Assembly (NCBI GenBank): GCA_030998225.1
Contig: JAPYXD010000555.1
Coordinates: forward strand, 2,356,001-2,420,000
Source of the DNA: Diplolepis rosae
Lineage: Eukaryota; Arthropoda; Insecta; Hymenoptera; Diplolepididae
Direction: 5' to 3'
DNA length: 64,000 bases
Part shown: piece after piece, positions 44,666-56,504 of the stretch
How the letters are laid out: each line of letters begins with the position of its first letter
How positions within the stretch are numbered: the stretch's first letter is position 1
Made by a program: the position numbers and the translations under genes
Notes under the pieces: generated by a model
The model's input: only the letters and a program-made list of their open reading frames with translations
The model's database searches: none
What the model was told of the DNA's origin: nothing

Positions 44666-45854
44666 GAATACAATAAATTTAAAGAATCTTGTAGAATCCT
44701 CAAACTATATTTGTAAATTACCCAGATTAAAGGTGGTAGTTTCATAACAGCTTTTAGTAATTTTTTGTCTTTGGTGTAATTACTTGATTGAACGACGTAA
44801 TTAGCCAAGGGAAATGTAAACCCTGGACACAATTTTTTTACAGTGTATCCAGAATCTAAATTCAATTATTTTTCTTGAGACAAGCTTGATTAAGCGTTTT
44901 TAAAATCGTATTCAATATTTATGCAGAGATAATAATCACCTTTATATTATCTTTATCTATCTTGCAAATTAAAATGTAGAAGTTTAATTGGAAATGTGAA
45001 ATTATATAAAATATTATTATACTTATGTTATAATAATTAGTAAAAATATTTAAAATCAAAATTTAATTAAAATTTGGCCTTGTCGTGATAAAATCTTTGA
45101 ATACGGGGCCATTGGAATTCAGGATATTTTGCCTAACTTTTATTTAGAACTTTATTTTCAAAAAGCAGAGTTCATTCTTTCTATAGAAAACCGTTAACTG
45201 GGGTACATGCAATACTCCGGATTCTCGTATTCGGTTTATTTATTATTTTGTTTTCAACCCCCACCCTTGGTATGGTTCAATTCACAAGTCTTGGACTATC
45301 GCAAGGGACGAAAGTTATCACGAAGGTAGTATAGGGCCGTGAAAAAACCTGTTTCTTTGAAGCAACGTTCAACCTCGAGGTACCTACTTACTTTAATTCC
45401 TTGGTAGTAGGACCTGCTTTCTGTATACCTGTTCCTCCGTTCGTCTGTCCATTCGTCGGCACGCCTTTTGGTCTTTCTCTCTTTCTCTTTATCTCAGTTT
45501 CTCTCTTTCTCGCTTTCTGTTGGGACCACACCACTCGAAAGCCGACCCAAAAGACCAGAGGTCTTAAAAGTATCGACTGATCGGCCGACAATCGATCATC
45601 CGTAATCGTTCAAGAAGTCGTCAAGTTGTCACGCGCTGGGACGATGAAAAATAAAATAGGAGTAATAACCTATTGATGATTTCTTCTATTCCGAGCATTG
45701 GCCATTTTCATTTCTTTTAAATAGAATAAACGCAATCTAACCTAAATCAAGCCACACGGAAATTTTCAATTTATTTTATTCGTCACTATGGAGGTCAATG
45801 TAACATTTATTAGAATTCCAAAAACGATTCCGAATATGTCATGAGATATGACAG
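44666..45854. other. Unique intronic DNA, no exon recognised
   Basis: AT-rich to 45060; 45180-45650 mixed, with a CTTTCTCTCTTTCTC tract. No known domain. Confidence 0.4.
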
Positions 45855-46641
45855 TTAAAAATTGTACGTCTAGATAAATGTATTTTTTACATCCAAAAGG
45901 GTGTAAAAAATACGCCATAAAGCTCGTCCTTTTTGACGTAAAAAAGTATGTCCTTTCTGACGTTATTTAGTACATACTAATACATTTTTCTTAATTTTTA
46001 CTTTCTAAGTATAATTTATAAAAACATTGGTAAACGCGATAAACATGACATGAAAGATTGCATGATAGGCTTAATTTTTTTTTAAACACATGGAATTAAT
46101 AGTAAAATAAATATAATAATGATAATAGTATAATAAAATGATTATATAAATACGTCAGAAAGGACGTAATTTTTCATGTCAAAAAGGACGTACAAATGGA
46201 CGTCCTTTAGTATACCAATTTCGGACGTCCATTTTAACTTAAACAAGTACGACCTTCATGGCGTAACTTTTTACGTGTTAATCATTTTTCTAAATTTTTA
46301 CTTTCTTAGTATAATTTATAAAAACATTGTTAAATGCGATAAACATGCCACGAAAGATTGCACGATTTGCTTATAATTTTATTTTATTTAAACACATGCA
46401 ATATTGATAATGGCATGTTTATCGCATTTAACAATGTTTTTATAATTTATACTTAGAAAATGAAAATAAAAAAAATTTATTAGTGTACTAAAGGACGTCA
46501 GAAAGAACGTACAAAAGGAAGTCTTTTAGTAACCCAATTTTGGACGTCCTTTTTAACGTGAAAAATATGACCTTTACGAAGTATTTTTTACGCCCTTTTT
46601 TACGTGAAAAAGTACGTATTTCTAGACATAACAATTATTAA
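45855..46641. mobile_element. Fold-back with GGACGT units, possible TTAA target
   Basis: AATTGTACGTCTAGATAAAT at the left pairs with GTATTTCTAGACATAACAAT at the right. TTAA lies just outside both (45855-45858, 46638-46641). The arms carry repeated AAAGGACGTC / GACGTCCTTT and a second inner pair ATAAAAACATTG(G/T)TAAA. Non-coding. The TTAA may be chance. Confidence 0.6.
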
Positions 46642-48636
46642 CAGGGATATACATTGTGACAAATAAAAATTATAATCTCAACCACTTTAGTCATTAAAAG
46701 CAACATTTAATTTATGTCTAAAAGGATTTTATGAAGTTCAAAGAAAGTACAAATTAATGTTACAGTTTTTATTTCAATTTCATGTTTACTTCAATGAAGA
46801 GATTAAAAGGATGTTTTAATTTACATTTCCAATAAAATCTGAGTAACTTTAAGAATTATATGTCTTTGATGAGAATAAATAAATCCCTTTACATGGTTTG
46901 CTCGTTATATTTGATGTTGATTTTACTGGATAAAATACATAATTCATTCTGGTGCTTGTAAGCGTGACTTTTGCGTCGAAATTGATAATTAATGCAAATT
47001 AATTACATTTTATTAAATGAGAACATAATTAACTAATTCGTTCAATAAAGTTTGCTTAATTAGAATATATCACACTCTAGGTATACCATTTATGAATGCA
47101 AAGTCTGAGAATAAAAATGATTAATCAATAATTTTAACTTAGTTCTAAATTATGAATTTTTACAGCCGTTTTTCTATTTTACGACACAATAAAACTATTG
47201 AAATTTGGTCAAATAATTGAAAATCGAATACAGTGTTATCTGCTATTTCGTTATGATAATGTAATGTGATTAAATTGAAATAATGATCTAGTTGGTATTG
47301 CTAGAATATGAATTTAGCAATGCATTATCTTGGCTAGTGACATTCGTTAAAGTCACGACAATAAAAACACATAGTAAAATTACAGCTAAAAACTGCAGTA
47401 AAACCACATTATAGCACGCAGAAAAAATATTCGTAAAATTTACAGGAAGTTAGTTACTTATATTTACAACTTGACTTTTTAAGAAATTTTACATGAAGCT
47501 CAGTTCAATCAACAGATTTTCTGTGCGTTTCTCTTAGCGTACAGTAAAATCTATGGATTTTTCAGATTTTACTGGAAGCTAAGTGAAAAGTACGTAATAA
47601 GTACCGAACTCATCAATTTTACCATCGTTTTAGAGATTACAATACTGGCACATGACATCACATTTTACGTAGAAATATATATATATAGCGGCACCTGTTT
47701 CAAATTATTAAACTTTATTCTTTCAGTTTAGCTGTTATGAAAAAAATATATTTTTTAACAAAATGTATATTATTGTTTTATATTCAGTCTCTGCTTTCAT
47801 AGTGTAAAAATATGATTTAAAATTATTTTAGAAATCATTAAAAAAATTAATGTGAACTTTATGATATACCTTATTATTGATTATTACTGAAAGCACCGAC
47901 CTTTTTAATATTTAAAATCTCAGATGTTAAAAAACTTTAAACTTTATTATTATTTCAATCTATAGTTTTTTACATTTGATTTTCATCTATTTGGTTTTCA
48001 TAAAATAAAAAGATACTGCAAAATTGTATACCACACATATTATAAATAAAACTTTGACAGAAAGTGAAGTAATCTAATAAAAGCGTGGGAAAGAATCTAA
48101 GAACTATTGTACTGTTTCGCTGTAATTGCTTAACAGATCTCCAAACCTATTCCCGTATTTTACGGTCTCGGGTAAATAGTATTGCTTGAAACGACCAGCT
48201 TAATGCCAAATAGCGTTGTTACATTTATTTATACGTAGTATATATACGTACGTGCGCCTGAATGATGATTTCAAGTTACATTTGTCAGAGTGATCATACA
48301 ATTAAATTCTTGAATAAAAATTTAGTGTATCACGCAAGGGTAGAGATCTTTTATTTATTGTTGGAGAAAGGATCATTATATGACTATACTATTGCTGAAT
48401 GACGATATCTTATAAACGCGGCGTTTAAAACCCAACAAAAAACGGTAGGGGTGCATTGTATTGTGTGTTATTACTAAACCATCCTGTGTATAAAAGCTCA
48501 AGCGCATTTATATCTGATCGTGCATACAAATTATTGTATTATCATCTATTAGATGTTGCTTCTTATTACTTCAATTGCGTGGATAAGTGGAAAACTATTT
48601 TATTTAAATCTTAAATTAGAGTTAAATTTAAAAAAA
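46642..48636. other. AT-rich intronic DNA; small hairpin at about 47417-47526
   Basis: GCACGCAGAAAAAATATTCG and AACAGATTTTCTGTGCGT could pair around 100 bases. AGTAAAATT-like units recur nearby. Otherwise nothing recognised, including no exon. Confidence 0.35.
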
Positions 48637-49333
48637 TTAAAGGTGTCCACCTGTGTGATATTTTTTAAAATTCGATTATTTTTTTACATTTCTCGCATCT
48701 TTAGGATGTGAAAAATGTTGGCGTAAAATGATTTTCACGGATTCGGGTTACTTAGTGCGTGACAGGGCGCTAAAGTGTCCGTGCACGGATTATACCCGAA
48801 CCTTTCAAAATTTGAAGGCGTTTTTCTCGAAATTATGTTTTGCCATTTGCAGGCAGGATTGAAAACAATCAACTGAACAGATCAAGTGTAAATTTTAACT
48901 GATTATTCTACAAAGATTACTCAAAGTACCAATGTAGTGGTTTTTTGATATTTGGATTTTTGCATTTTTTACAGCTCATAATATCACGAAAAAATGCATT
49001 AAAACAATTAATTTTCCGAAAAACCGCCATTTGATCAATTTTAAAAATTTTGATAAAATCCTACGTGGGTACCTCGACCATTTAACAGCAAATAACGAGA
49101 TTTTTTTCTTCTGTGTTTTAGACAACTGGTTCGAGCGGAATCTTGCTCACAATTTCACTATCACTTTTGGAGCAGGTTTCAAATTACACTTTTAAAAAAA
49201 TTAATCAGTAAAATAGAAAAATAAACCTTTAAAATAACGTTTAGTTCGTTAAAGAAATGTTAAGTAGTTCTTTCGAAAAAAATTCCTGAAAAAGCGCTTG
49301 AAATTCCGCCGGCACACAGATGAATCCCCTTAA
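48637..49333. mobile_element. TTAA element, family J
   Basis: TTAAAGGTGTCCACCTGTGT at the left and CACACAGATGAATCCCCTTAA at the right are roughly inverse (CTGTGTG in both). The right TTAA is shared with family B at 49330. Its segment 49195-49290 matches the inverse of 24740-24835 in element K. Confidence 0.6.
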
Positions 49334-50062
49334 GGTCATGGATCAACCAGATCACGTGACCAAATTCCTGTAAAAGTTCGTGTAAGATAACTTTTTTTAT
49401 TTAATAAAATATCTTCCTGAAAATTTGTAAAATATAAAAGAAGACGATAAGGAACGTCTGTCAACTTCGTTTGACCCTTAGCTGCTACACCGGGGTCTTT
49501 CGTGGAAAGGCCTCAAACTTTTGGATTTCACTTTCATTTCGCAAAATAAATACGTTTTTTTAAGCAGACACTATTCTACTATTTTTTATTCAAAGTACTA
49601 TATTTTAACAACATGTAACTAAATTTTAGCTTCCAATTCTAAAAATTGATAAAGTTATGAATTTTTAAGTATAAATATAAATTACCTTACAAATTAATTG
49701 TTAAAGACCAATTATAAATTTTTTCATCTAAAACTAATTAGTTTGCTCAAAATTCATGATTATGTGGTTGGGGTCATGGACGACCCAGTGTGGCCGCTAT
49801 GATTGGCGCCAGAAGTGTGGCAGCTAAGGGTTAAGTGAAACTTTTGCAAAAATTTTTACAGTTGACTGTAATTGTAAATATTGTAACTTTTCTAATTTTT
49901 GTTCAAAATTTTTGGTAAATAGAAGTTAATAGACGCGCTTTATTGTTTTTATTTACATTTCTCAAATTTTAAGAAGGATATTTTATAAATGAAAAAAATT
50001 ATCTTACATGAAGGAATAAATGTATAATTAAGTCACATGGTCCGATTGATCCATGGCCTTAA
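49330..50062. mobile_element. TTAA family B copy with an inserted piggyBac-like MITE
   Basis: Begins TTAAGGTCATGGATCAACCA and ends TCCGATTGATCCATGGCCTTAA at 50062. The body is interrupted at 49475-49830. Confidence 0.88.
49471..49834. mobile_element. piggyBac-like MITE (CCCTTAGCTGCTACAC)
   Basis: The ends CCCTTAGCTGCTACAC and GTGTGGCAGCTAAGGG are inverse. The flanks TTGA (49471) and TTAA (49831) replace a single TTGA in the intact family B sequence GTTTGAGTGAAA, so the target was a TTAA-like site. Starts with CCC as in piggyBac elements. Confidence 0.85.
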
Positions 50063-50785
50063 GGGATATTCTAAAAATTTATTAAAAACGTTGATAATAT
50101 ATTGAAAGGTCCAATGTATGAGAATATTTTGCAAAACGTTTTTCTAAAATAATGATGTTGTAAACATTCCTTCCTTTTTACTTGCATTTCAAAAATTAAT
50201 TTTTTTTTATTAATCATGATATAATAATAAAAAATAAAATAACAGTTATGTCAATGAAGTATTTCATGCCAACATGATAGGTAATAAGGCTTGACTTATT
50301 AGCACTATTATTTTATTCATTTCAGGAAAATATAAACAGATTTAATTTAATTATTTGCATAAAAGTAACTTAATTAGAAAAATAATGTTGGTTTCGTATT
50401 TGGGTGAAAGGTCTATTAAAGTGTTGCTAGAAAATAGAGGGTCGTAAGTTGGGAATTTATTTGAGGGCGTACTGTGTACTGCGGCAGAACACGATCCTAT
50501 ATGCCGTCTATCGAATTTCAAGTTGTGATGCCCATTCATTTTGCAATACGATCGCTTCAGGGGAGAATGAAAGCTTCTTGAGCTTGCTATACAAAATACA
50601 AAGCTTGTAGCGTTCTCTATAAAAAATCGAAATAAATGCAGAAAAATAAATATTTAAGCTTTTAACCCCATTTGTATGTATAAATATACATTTATTTGGA
50701 AAAGTTTGCTTGATCGAACAAAAATATTTTTTTATCTACCGTACACTGAAAGTTAGCCTTGTTGATACCTTTTTTTAAGCGGAAA
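50063..50785. other. Intronic DNA, no exon recognised
   Basis: AT-rich with a mixed patch at 50400-50560. No feature. Confidence 0.45.
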
Positions 50786-51050
50786 GTTCATTTTCCCGCG
50801 CTAGTGCGGTCAAATTTTAAGTGTGGAAAATTAAAAAAAACTTGAAATTTTACCGTACCAGTGCGGGAAAATCAACTTTCCGCACGCAAAACGACACAGA
50901 CCCAGCCCACTTTTGGTATACAGCGAACAAAAAATATCGTTCGTGTATCACATATGTGCGGAACGTATTTAACCGCGTGAGCGAGTCGCGAATCTCTCAT
51001 GCGTTAAAATACATATATACGCCTTTCCGCACTTGATACGAAATATATTA
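50778..51050. repeat. Repeat with GTGCGGAAAGTTGATTTTCCCGC motifs
   Basis: AGCGGAAAGTTCATTTTCCC, CAGTGCGGGAAAATCAACTT and TTTCCGCACTTG give inverted pairs with CGCG-rich blocks between. Probably a decayed fold-back; no clear ends. Confidence 0.45.
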
Positions 51051-51326
51051 TATTCTTCATAAATTTTGCTATTCTCACTAATTAGTTTTGTGGATCGAGT
51101 CAAATGTTTCCTTGAATTCATTAAATGATCAAATCAATTAGTCAACTATAGTTTTGTTTACAAAACAAAAATTCACTGGTGAATTCAAGTTATAATAAAA
51201 AATTATCAATAATACAAATAATTATACTTGTAAGTACAGTTTTACACGAAAAATCTTGATTTCTTATTTTATTTTATATTTATGTATTTGGGCGACGGTG
51301 TAGAATTGCTTGGGTAATCGGGGGTA

Positions 51327-51704
51327 CACTGAGAAAAAATATTTGATTGAATGAAAGAAAATAATTTGTTCGGAAGGCTTTTTTTCATCTTAACAAAAGA
51401 TTTATTCGAATAAAGTAACATTTGTTTCAAACAAAATATCTTCGGGCTAAATAAATATTTGTTCGAATCAAATAAATGTTTTTTCAAAACACACAAATTA
51501 TTGCATTCATATATAGTCAAAGGTATAATTTGTTTGGTTTAAAGCAAAAATTTATTCGATGTTAACAAATTTTTATTTGGTTCAAAGATACTTTCTTTGA
51601 ATCAAAAACATTTTACTCAACTCAAATAAATCTTTTGTTTGTATAAAAAAAAGTCTTTCAAACAAATACTTTTCTTTGATTCAATCCATTCTCTTTTCCG
51701 AGTG
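51327..51704. mobile_element. CACTGAGAAAAAATA MITE, diverged copy
   Basis: CACTGAGAAAAAATATTTGA after TA at 51325-51326. The right end TTTCTTTGATTCAATCCATT...CCGAGTG is more changed. Same internal TTTGATTCAAACAAA pattern as 3720-4101. Confidence 0.85.
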
Positions 51705-52237
51705 ATATAAAATGAATGAAAATGTTGACGCCAGAACGAGACTGTTCAATAAAAGACCGTTAACAATAAGTGATTTTCACGCGTAAGATCATAAATCGAC
51801 TATCTCTCCTTAGCAAGGATTGGGTCCAGAGGCGATTATTTTCCTGCAAGAGAAATGTTAGATATGTACTAAAGTTCTGCGCGCCTCGAAATAGTTTTCT
51901 GGGTGCGTTTGCGTGTGTTTTCACACATACACACATTTCCATGTATGTATAGTTTTATACAAGTTCGTAAATGTGCTCACGAAGCTGCCCACTGTCCCGT
52001 TAATCTAAAATACAGTGCCAGACAAGTTAAAATGGAGGAGAGAAGATGTTATCTTTTTTGTTTTTCAGAGTCCAAAAATTTTGCCTTTTTTGTCAATTTA
52101 TAAACTCAAATACATTTAATTTATTTTCTTATCTTCAAACCAAATACAATTGAAAATTGATATGCTCTAAATAATATTTGTAATTTACGTACAATTCGTG
52201 TGATTCCATATAAATACATAAAATAGATTATAAAATT
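51705..52237. other. Intronic DNA, no exon recognised
   Basis: 51780-52060 is less AT-rich with short open frames on both strands and no known domain. Confidence 0.45.
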
Positions 52238-52841
52238 TTAAGGCCATGGATCAATCGGACCATGTGACAAGATCATACATTTATTCGTTCATATAGGGTT
52301 ACCAGATGTCCTGATTTTTCATAGGTTTCCTGATTCCCTGATTTTAGTGCAAAGTGTCCTCATTTTTCTCAATAATGCCGATTATTCTCTTTTTCTACTT
52401 TTTTTGCGAACATTTTTTCTACTTTTCTAATTTAATAACTGAGTACACATTTTTCTATTGCTTTAATTCTTTCCTAATCCTATTCACCATCAAATCTAGT
52501 CGAGCAAGGGGGGGGGGGATTAATGACCTTTTTTTAGAATTTCCGAGTGTCCTGATTCTCATCCCGACTCATTTGGTAACCCTCGTTCATGAGATATAAC
52601 TTTTTTAATGTACAAAGGATCTTTTTGAAAAGTTAGGAAACTTAACTAAAGACAGTAAAGCACGGCTGTTAACTTCTATTGAGTAAAAATTTTGAAAGAA
52701 ATTTGATAACTTATCGACAATTACAGTTTTGTTACGTTCCGCAAATCATCAGAAAGACACTTTCTAAATTAAAAAAGTTATATTTCATAAACGAATGAAT
52801 GTATAATTTAGTCACGTGTTGCGATTGATCCGTGGCTTTAA
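52238..52841. mobile_element. TTAA family B copy carrying a hAT-like MITE
   Basis: Left end TTAAGGCCATGGATCAATCG; right end GCGATTGATCCGTGGCTTTAA at 52841, whose TTAA begins the next element. Interrupted at 52294-52583. Confidence 0.88.
52294..52583 (+). mobile_element. hAT-like MITE (AGGGTTACCAGATGTCC)
   Basis: Flanked by CGTTCATA (52286-52293) and CGTTCATG (52584-52591), an 8-base duplication of the family B sequence TTCGTTCATGTAAGA. The ends AGGGTTACCA and TTTGGTAACCCT are inverse. A G9 run lies at 52509. A truncated reversed copy is at 22734-22948. Confidence 0.85.
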
Positions 52842-53694
52842 GGGCATGTGATACTTAGGAAATTAGCAATTTTTATTGATTTTAGTTTTCTACATGTTTT
52901 TGACACTTTTTTCATCTATAAATAAGCTTCTGAAATCATGAAATCCCACTCTCTAAACCTGAATCAGTGAACGGCCACTGATTCGCAGTGACTATTCACT
53001 GATGGCAGCAGCTATAAGTCCTTCACTGAGAATCAGTGAGATTTGACTGATAAATCAGTGAAATAAATTGAACTCACTTATTGAATCAGTGAAATCTTCA
53101 GGTGGGAACAATAAAACCAGCAATTATATTTTAACGATCGATGAACTCGTTTATTTTAGGTTAAACAGCACTAAAATGAAATTACGTAATTATTATTCTG
53201 TGTAATTATATTATGTATAATTAAAAATTAAAGATCCATTCTTGTATTTTAATCGTTTTAATCGAATTCAAAAGTTATGTTCACGTGGCGCGTTCACTGA
53301 TTCCTCAGTGAAATCAAAGCAGGGCACTGATTCATTAGTTGATATATTTTCACTGAAATAATCAGTGAATATTTCACTGATTCAGGTTTAGAGGGAAATT
53401 CGCACCTATGTACGGTTTATGGGTGTTGGAATAAAGTGTATGGTGAGAGGGTTAAAAATTTGAGAAATGGTAAAGAAGATAAAAACGGACGTAAATAGAC
53501 TAATTTTCGTTTCACAAATGCCAAAAAGTTCAATTTTAGCAAAATATATCGAAAATTTTGTTTCTACGTCTGATTTTATCTTCTCTACCATTTCCCAAAT
53601 TTTGAACAGAAAATTTTATGTACTTTAGACACAAACATGTAGAAACCTAAAATCATTAAAAATTGCTAATTTCCTAAATATCACATATCCTTAA
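52838..53694. mobile_element. TTAA family A copy split by a CAGTGA fold-back
   Basis: TTAAGGGCATGTGATACTTA at 52838 and CCTAAATATCACATATCCTTAA at 53694. Both TTAAs are shared with flanking family B copies. Confidence 0.85.
52948..53396. mobile_element. CAGTGA fold-back (family H), with extra central sequence
   Basis: ACTCTCTAAACCTGAATCAG at the left and TGATTCAGGTTTAGAGGGA at the right are inverse. Interior units are GATTCGCAGTGACTATTCAC. It shares with 60960-61764 the block GCAGGGCACTGATTCATTAG. Confidence 0.8.
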
Positions 53695-54057
53695 GGCCAT
53701 GGATCAATCGGAACACGTGATTTAATTATACATTAATTCGTTCATGTAAGATTACTTTTTTAATTTACAAAGTATCTTTCTGAAGATTTGGGGAAAGTAA
53801 CGAAAAACAATAAAGCACCTCTTTTAACTTTTTTTTAGTAAAAATGTTGAACAAAATTCGGAAATTTATCGACAATTACAGTTAACTGTAAAATTTTATG
53901 CAAAATTTTCACTCAAACGAACTTGACAGACGTTCTTTATCGTTTTTCTCTTGTATTTTCCAACTTTCCAAGAAGACATTTTTTAAAATAAAAAAGTTAT
54001 CTTATACGTACTTTTACAGGAATTGGGTCACGTGATCTGGTTAATTCATGGCCTTAA
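53691..54057. mobile_element. TTAA fold-back, family B copy
   Basis: TTAAGGCCATGGATCAATCG at 53691 and TGGTTAATTCATGGCCTTAA at 54057. Intact 367-bp palindrome similar to 13528-13892. Confidence 0.9.
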
Positions 54058-54097
54058 ATGATAATTTAGAATGTAGTTAATGGGGGATGAAGTATAT

Positions 54098-55046
54098 GGG
54101 TCATTCCATATTAGATTGACAGTCGATGTCGCAGATTTGAACGAGATAATTTTTTTTCGGTTCTTTATCCACAATAAATAGACACGTATTTTTTTGTTTG
54201 GCCAAAAAAAAAATTTTTACAAGTATACGATTTTTTGAATTTTCTAAGAAATGATATTTTCGACATAGCAAGCGCACTTTCAAGCCTGTTTATCTTGAAA
54301 ACAATTGTTCGCACGAAAAATTTTCCAAATTACGAAATTGTTTAAATATTTTTTAACATTCTTTGAAGTCTGTTATAAAATATGACGATTGAAGCAAAAT
54401 GGCTGGATCATTGATTCGGAAGTTATGGAATTTTGAAGAGCCTCGCGCGGCCTCGCGCGCAATCCGGGCGCTTCCACACACGGCGAGCGTTTACCTTTAC
54501 TTTTAGCGCTAATAACTTACGCCCGGTAAAACGCTCGCCGCATGTGGAGTCGCCCGGATTGCGCGCGATGCAGCGTGAGACTCTTCAAAATTCAATAACT
54601 TCCGAATCAATGATCCAGCTATTTTGATTCAATCGTCATATTTTATAACAGACTTCAAAGAATCTAAATCCACGAAAAAAAAATTTCTAAAGTGGCCAAA
54701 TCTGGAAAAAAACGATTTTGCGTTTATTTCTTTACTTTTGTATGTTAAAAAATATTTAAACAAGTTTTTCGCAACAGTCTCTGTAAAGAAGCGTAAAAAC
54801 CCTAAATTTCGTAATTTGGAAAATTTTTCGTGCGAACTATTGTTTTTAAGATAAACAGGCTTGAAAGTTCGCTTGCTATGTCGAAAATATAATTTCTTAG
54901 AAAATTCGAAAAATCGTATACTTGTAAAAAAATTTTTTTTGACCAAACAAAAAAATAAGTGTCTATTTATTGTGGATAAAGAACCGAAAAAAAATTATCT
55001 CGTTCAAATCTGCGACATCGACTGTTAATCTAATATGGAATGACCC
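54098..55046. mobile_element. Large fold-back (GGGTCATTCCATATTAGATT) next to exon 2
   Basis: GGGTCATTCCATATTAGATT at the left and AATCTAATATGGAATGACCC at the right begin arms of about 470 bp each that match over nearly their whole length (TCGCAGATTTGAACGAGATA; AAGATAAACAGGCTTGAAAG). The centre is GC-rich (CTCGCGCGCAATCCGGGCGC and inverse). The short TAT/ATAT flank may be the target duplication. It ends 143 bases before exon 2. Confidence 0.88.
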
Positions 55047-55189
55047 ATATATAAAGTATTGGAGATTTTGATCAGATAGATAAAGTTGTGAGGCAAAAGA
55101 AGGAATTGTAACAAGTGAAAATTGAAGTTTGATTAGTTGCTTCTGGGAAGTGGGACTCAATCTAACTTTGTGAATATATCTGGTTGCAG

Positions 55190-55531
55190 ATGCTTCGTCG
55201 TCAAACGAAGCAGTGCATCTACAGCAGCGTCTGAAGAGCCTGAGTACGGAATTAGTGACCCTGAGGAACCGGCTGCACGTGAGCCAGCCAGCGAACAATT
55301 CAGGGCCGGCGGGTCCAGGGTGCAGCCCCCTGACTAAAAGTTCGGACAAAAGTGTGAGTTCTCCAGCACCGGCGGTACCACCGCGAACAACATTGCCACC
55401 AGGTGGTACCCATGGCATTGGATATCCTTCCGGTCATACTCTTACCGCTTCTGCGATCGTTCATCCACACGCAAATCATGGCACGAGCAACGCACTCAAC
55501 CACAACTCAACCACGAATAATTTAATATCTG
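55190..55531 (+). CDS. Myosin-like gene, coding exon 2 (coiled coil and linker)
   Basis: Acceptor TTGCAG|AT, donor CTG|GTCAGT. Entering with two bases that complete GAT, the exon reads ASSSNEAVHLQQRLKSL, STELVTLRNRLHVSQPA. Leucines fall in a regular 4-3 spacing (LQQRLKSLSTELVTLRNRL), a short coiled coil that continues the one begun in exon 1. A disordered Pro/Ser/Thr/Gly/His/Asn-rich linker follows (PAVPPRTTLPPGG, HPHANHGTSNALNHN). It leaves one base (G) for the next exon. The composition is clearly richer in GC than the surroundings, as expected for coding sequence. No enzymatic motif lies in this exon. The 143 bases between it and the large fold-back contain the end of the intron. Confidence 0.75.
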
Positions 55532-56463
55532 GTCAGTACCTAACCACATGTTCATCATCCAACATGACATTAACGCTATTTCATGCTATGCAAAATCTTA
55601 CTATAATTAGAATTATAATATCTGTAAATTTGAGGTATCCTAGTAGTGTCAATTTTAACAAGCAGAACTCTAATTCACTCAATCAATACAAATCAGACTA
55701 ATTTTCATCAAAATCGTATACACCTTTCATCCAACAATTCAAGGGAAGATTTGTACATTTATTTAAATTTTACTTATATTTTATTAAAAGTAAGGAAATT
55801 CTTAAGAATTTTGTTCAGTGAAAGTTAGAAAGTTTCTTATCCTTGACGTTTTTCTTGAAGGCTCTGAGGTAATCTTGAGATATCAGCCAAAGAAAAGTTT
55901 CAGTTTAATTGCTTATATTTAGTTCAGGTATTTTCACACTAACTCGTACTTTCCTAGTTCAATTTATCATACTTAAAAACGCCAAAAATTAAAATTAATG
56001 CAAGACTACAAATTAAATAATATTATCTTTTATGAATTTTGATTTAAAATACGAAAAAGATACATTTTAGTAATAAATCGAAATAGGTATGTTTTTCGAT
56101 TATTTGAGGACAAAATTAGGTACCAAAATATTTTAAGTATCGCAAAGCCAAAATAAATGACAGCTGTTGTTTTAGAGCGGTTTAAATGAACCACATTGGA
56201 GATCACTGTTCATGAATTATGCTCATAAAACCACGAATGACACCGAATCTCGTATTGCAGGGTAAAATGCTTTTCACGTTCGATATCACTTTTACTCTGA
56301 CATAACCTAAATATTTTACATAGACAATTATGCAATCTATTTATATATACAAAAATGATTATTTTGAAGTGAATTTTTTAAATAACAATACAGAAACATA
56401 AATGAAGTTATTAATCTTTTTGAATAAAGTCACTTTGCTTTTTGATTCTAACTCAAATAAATG
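55532..56463 (+). other. Intron 2, first part; plain AT-rich DNA
   Basis: GT at 55532 to AG at 57517-57518. No element or exon recognised in this part. Confidence 0.6.
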
Positions 56464-56504
56464 ATAATAATAATAATAATAATATATATATATATATATA
56501 TATA
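56464..56504. repeat. (AAT)n(TA)n microsatellite
   Basis: A run of AAT units passes into TA units directly before the next fold-back. Confidence 0.85.

Larger units (their letters stand above)
31417..55189 (+). other. Predicted first coding intron (23.8 kb)
   Basis: GT at 31417-31418 and AG at 55188-55189 (GGTTGCAG). The intron is packed with the elements listed below. No further exon with matching phase was recognised inside it, although a short cassette exon could be missed. Confidence 0.6.

Noticed and set aside
51760..52103. Overlapping 60-80 codon frames on both strands
   Set aside because: No domain, no conservation signal visible, and located inside the long intron.
54629..54946. 105-codon minus-strand frame rich in Phe/Lys
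   Set aside because: Part of the inverted arm of the 54098-55046 fold-back; its mirror appears at 54101-54283.
55300..55503. Minus-strand frames over exon 2
   Set aside because: Shadows of the plus-strand coding exon, kept open by its GC-rich codons.
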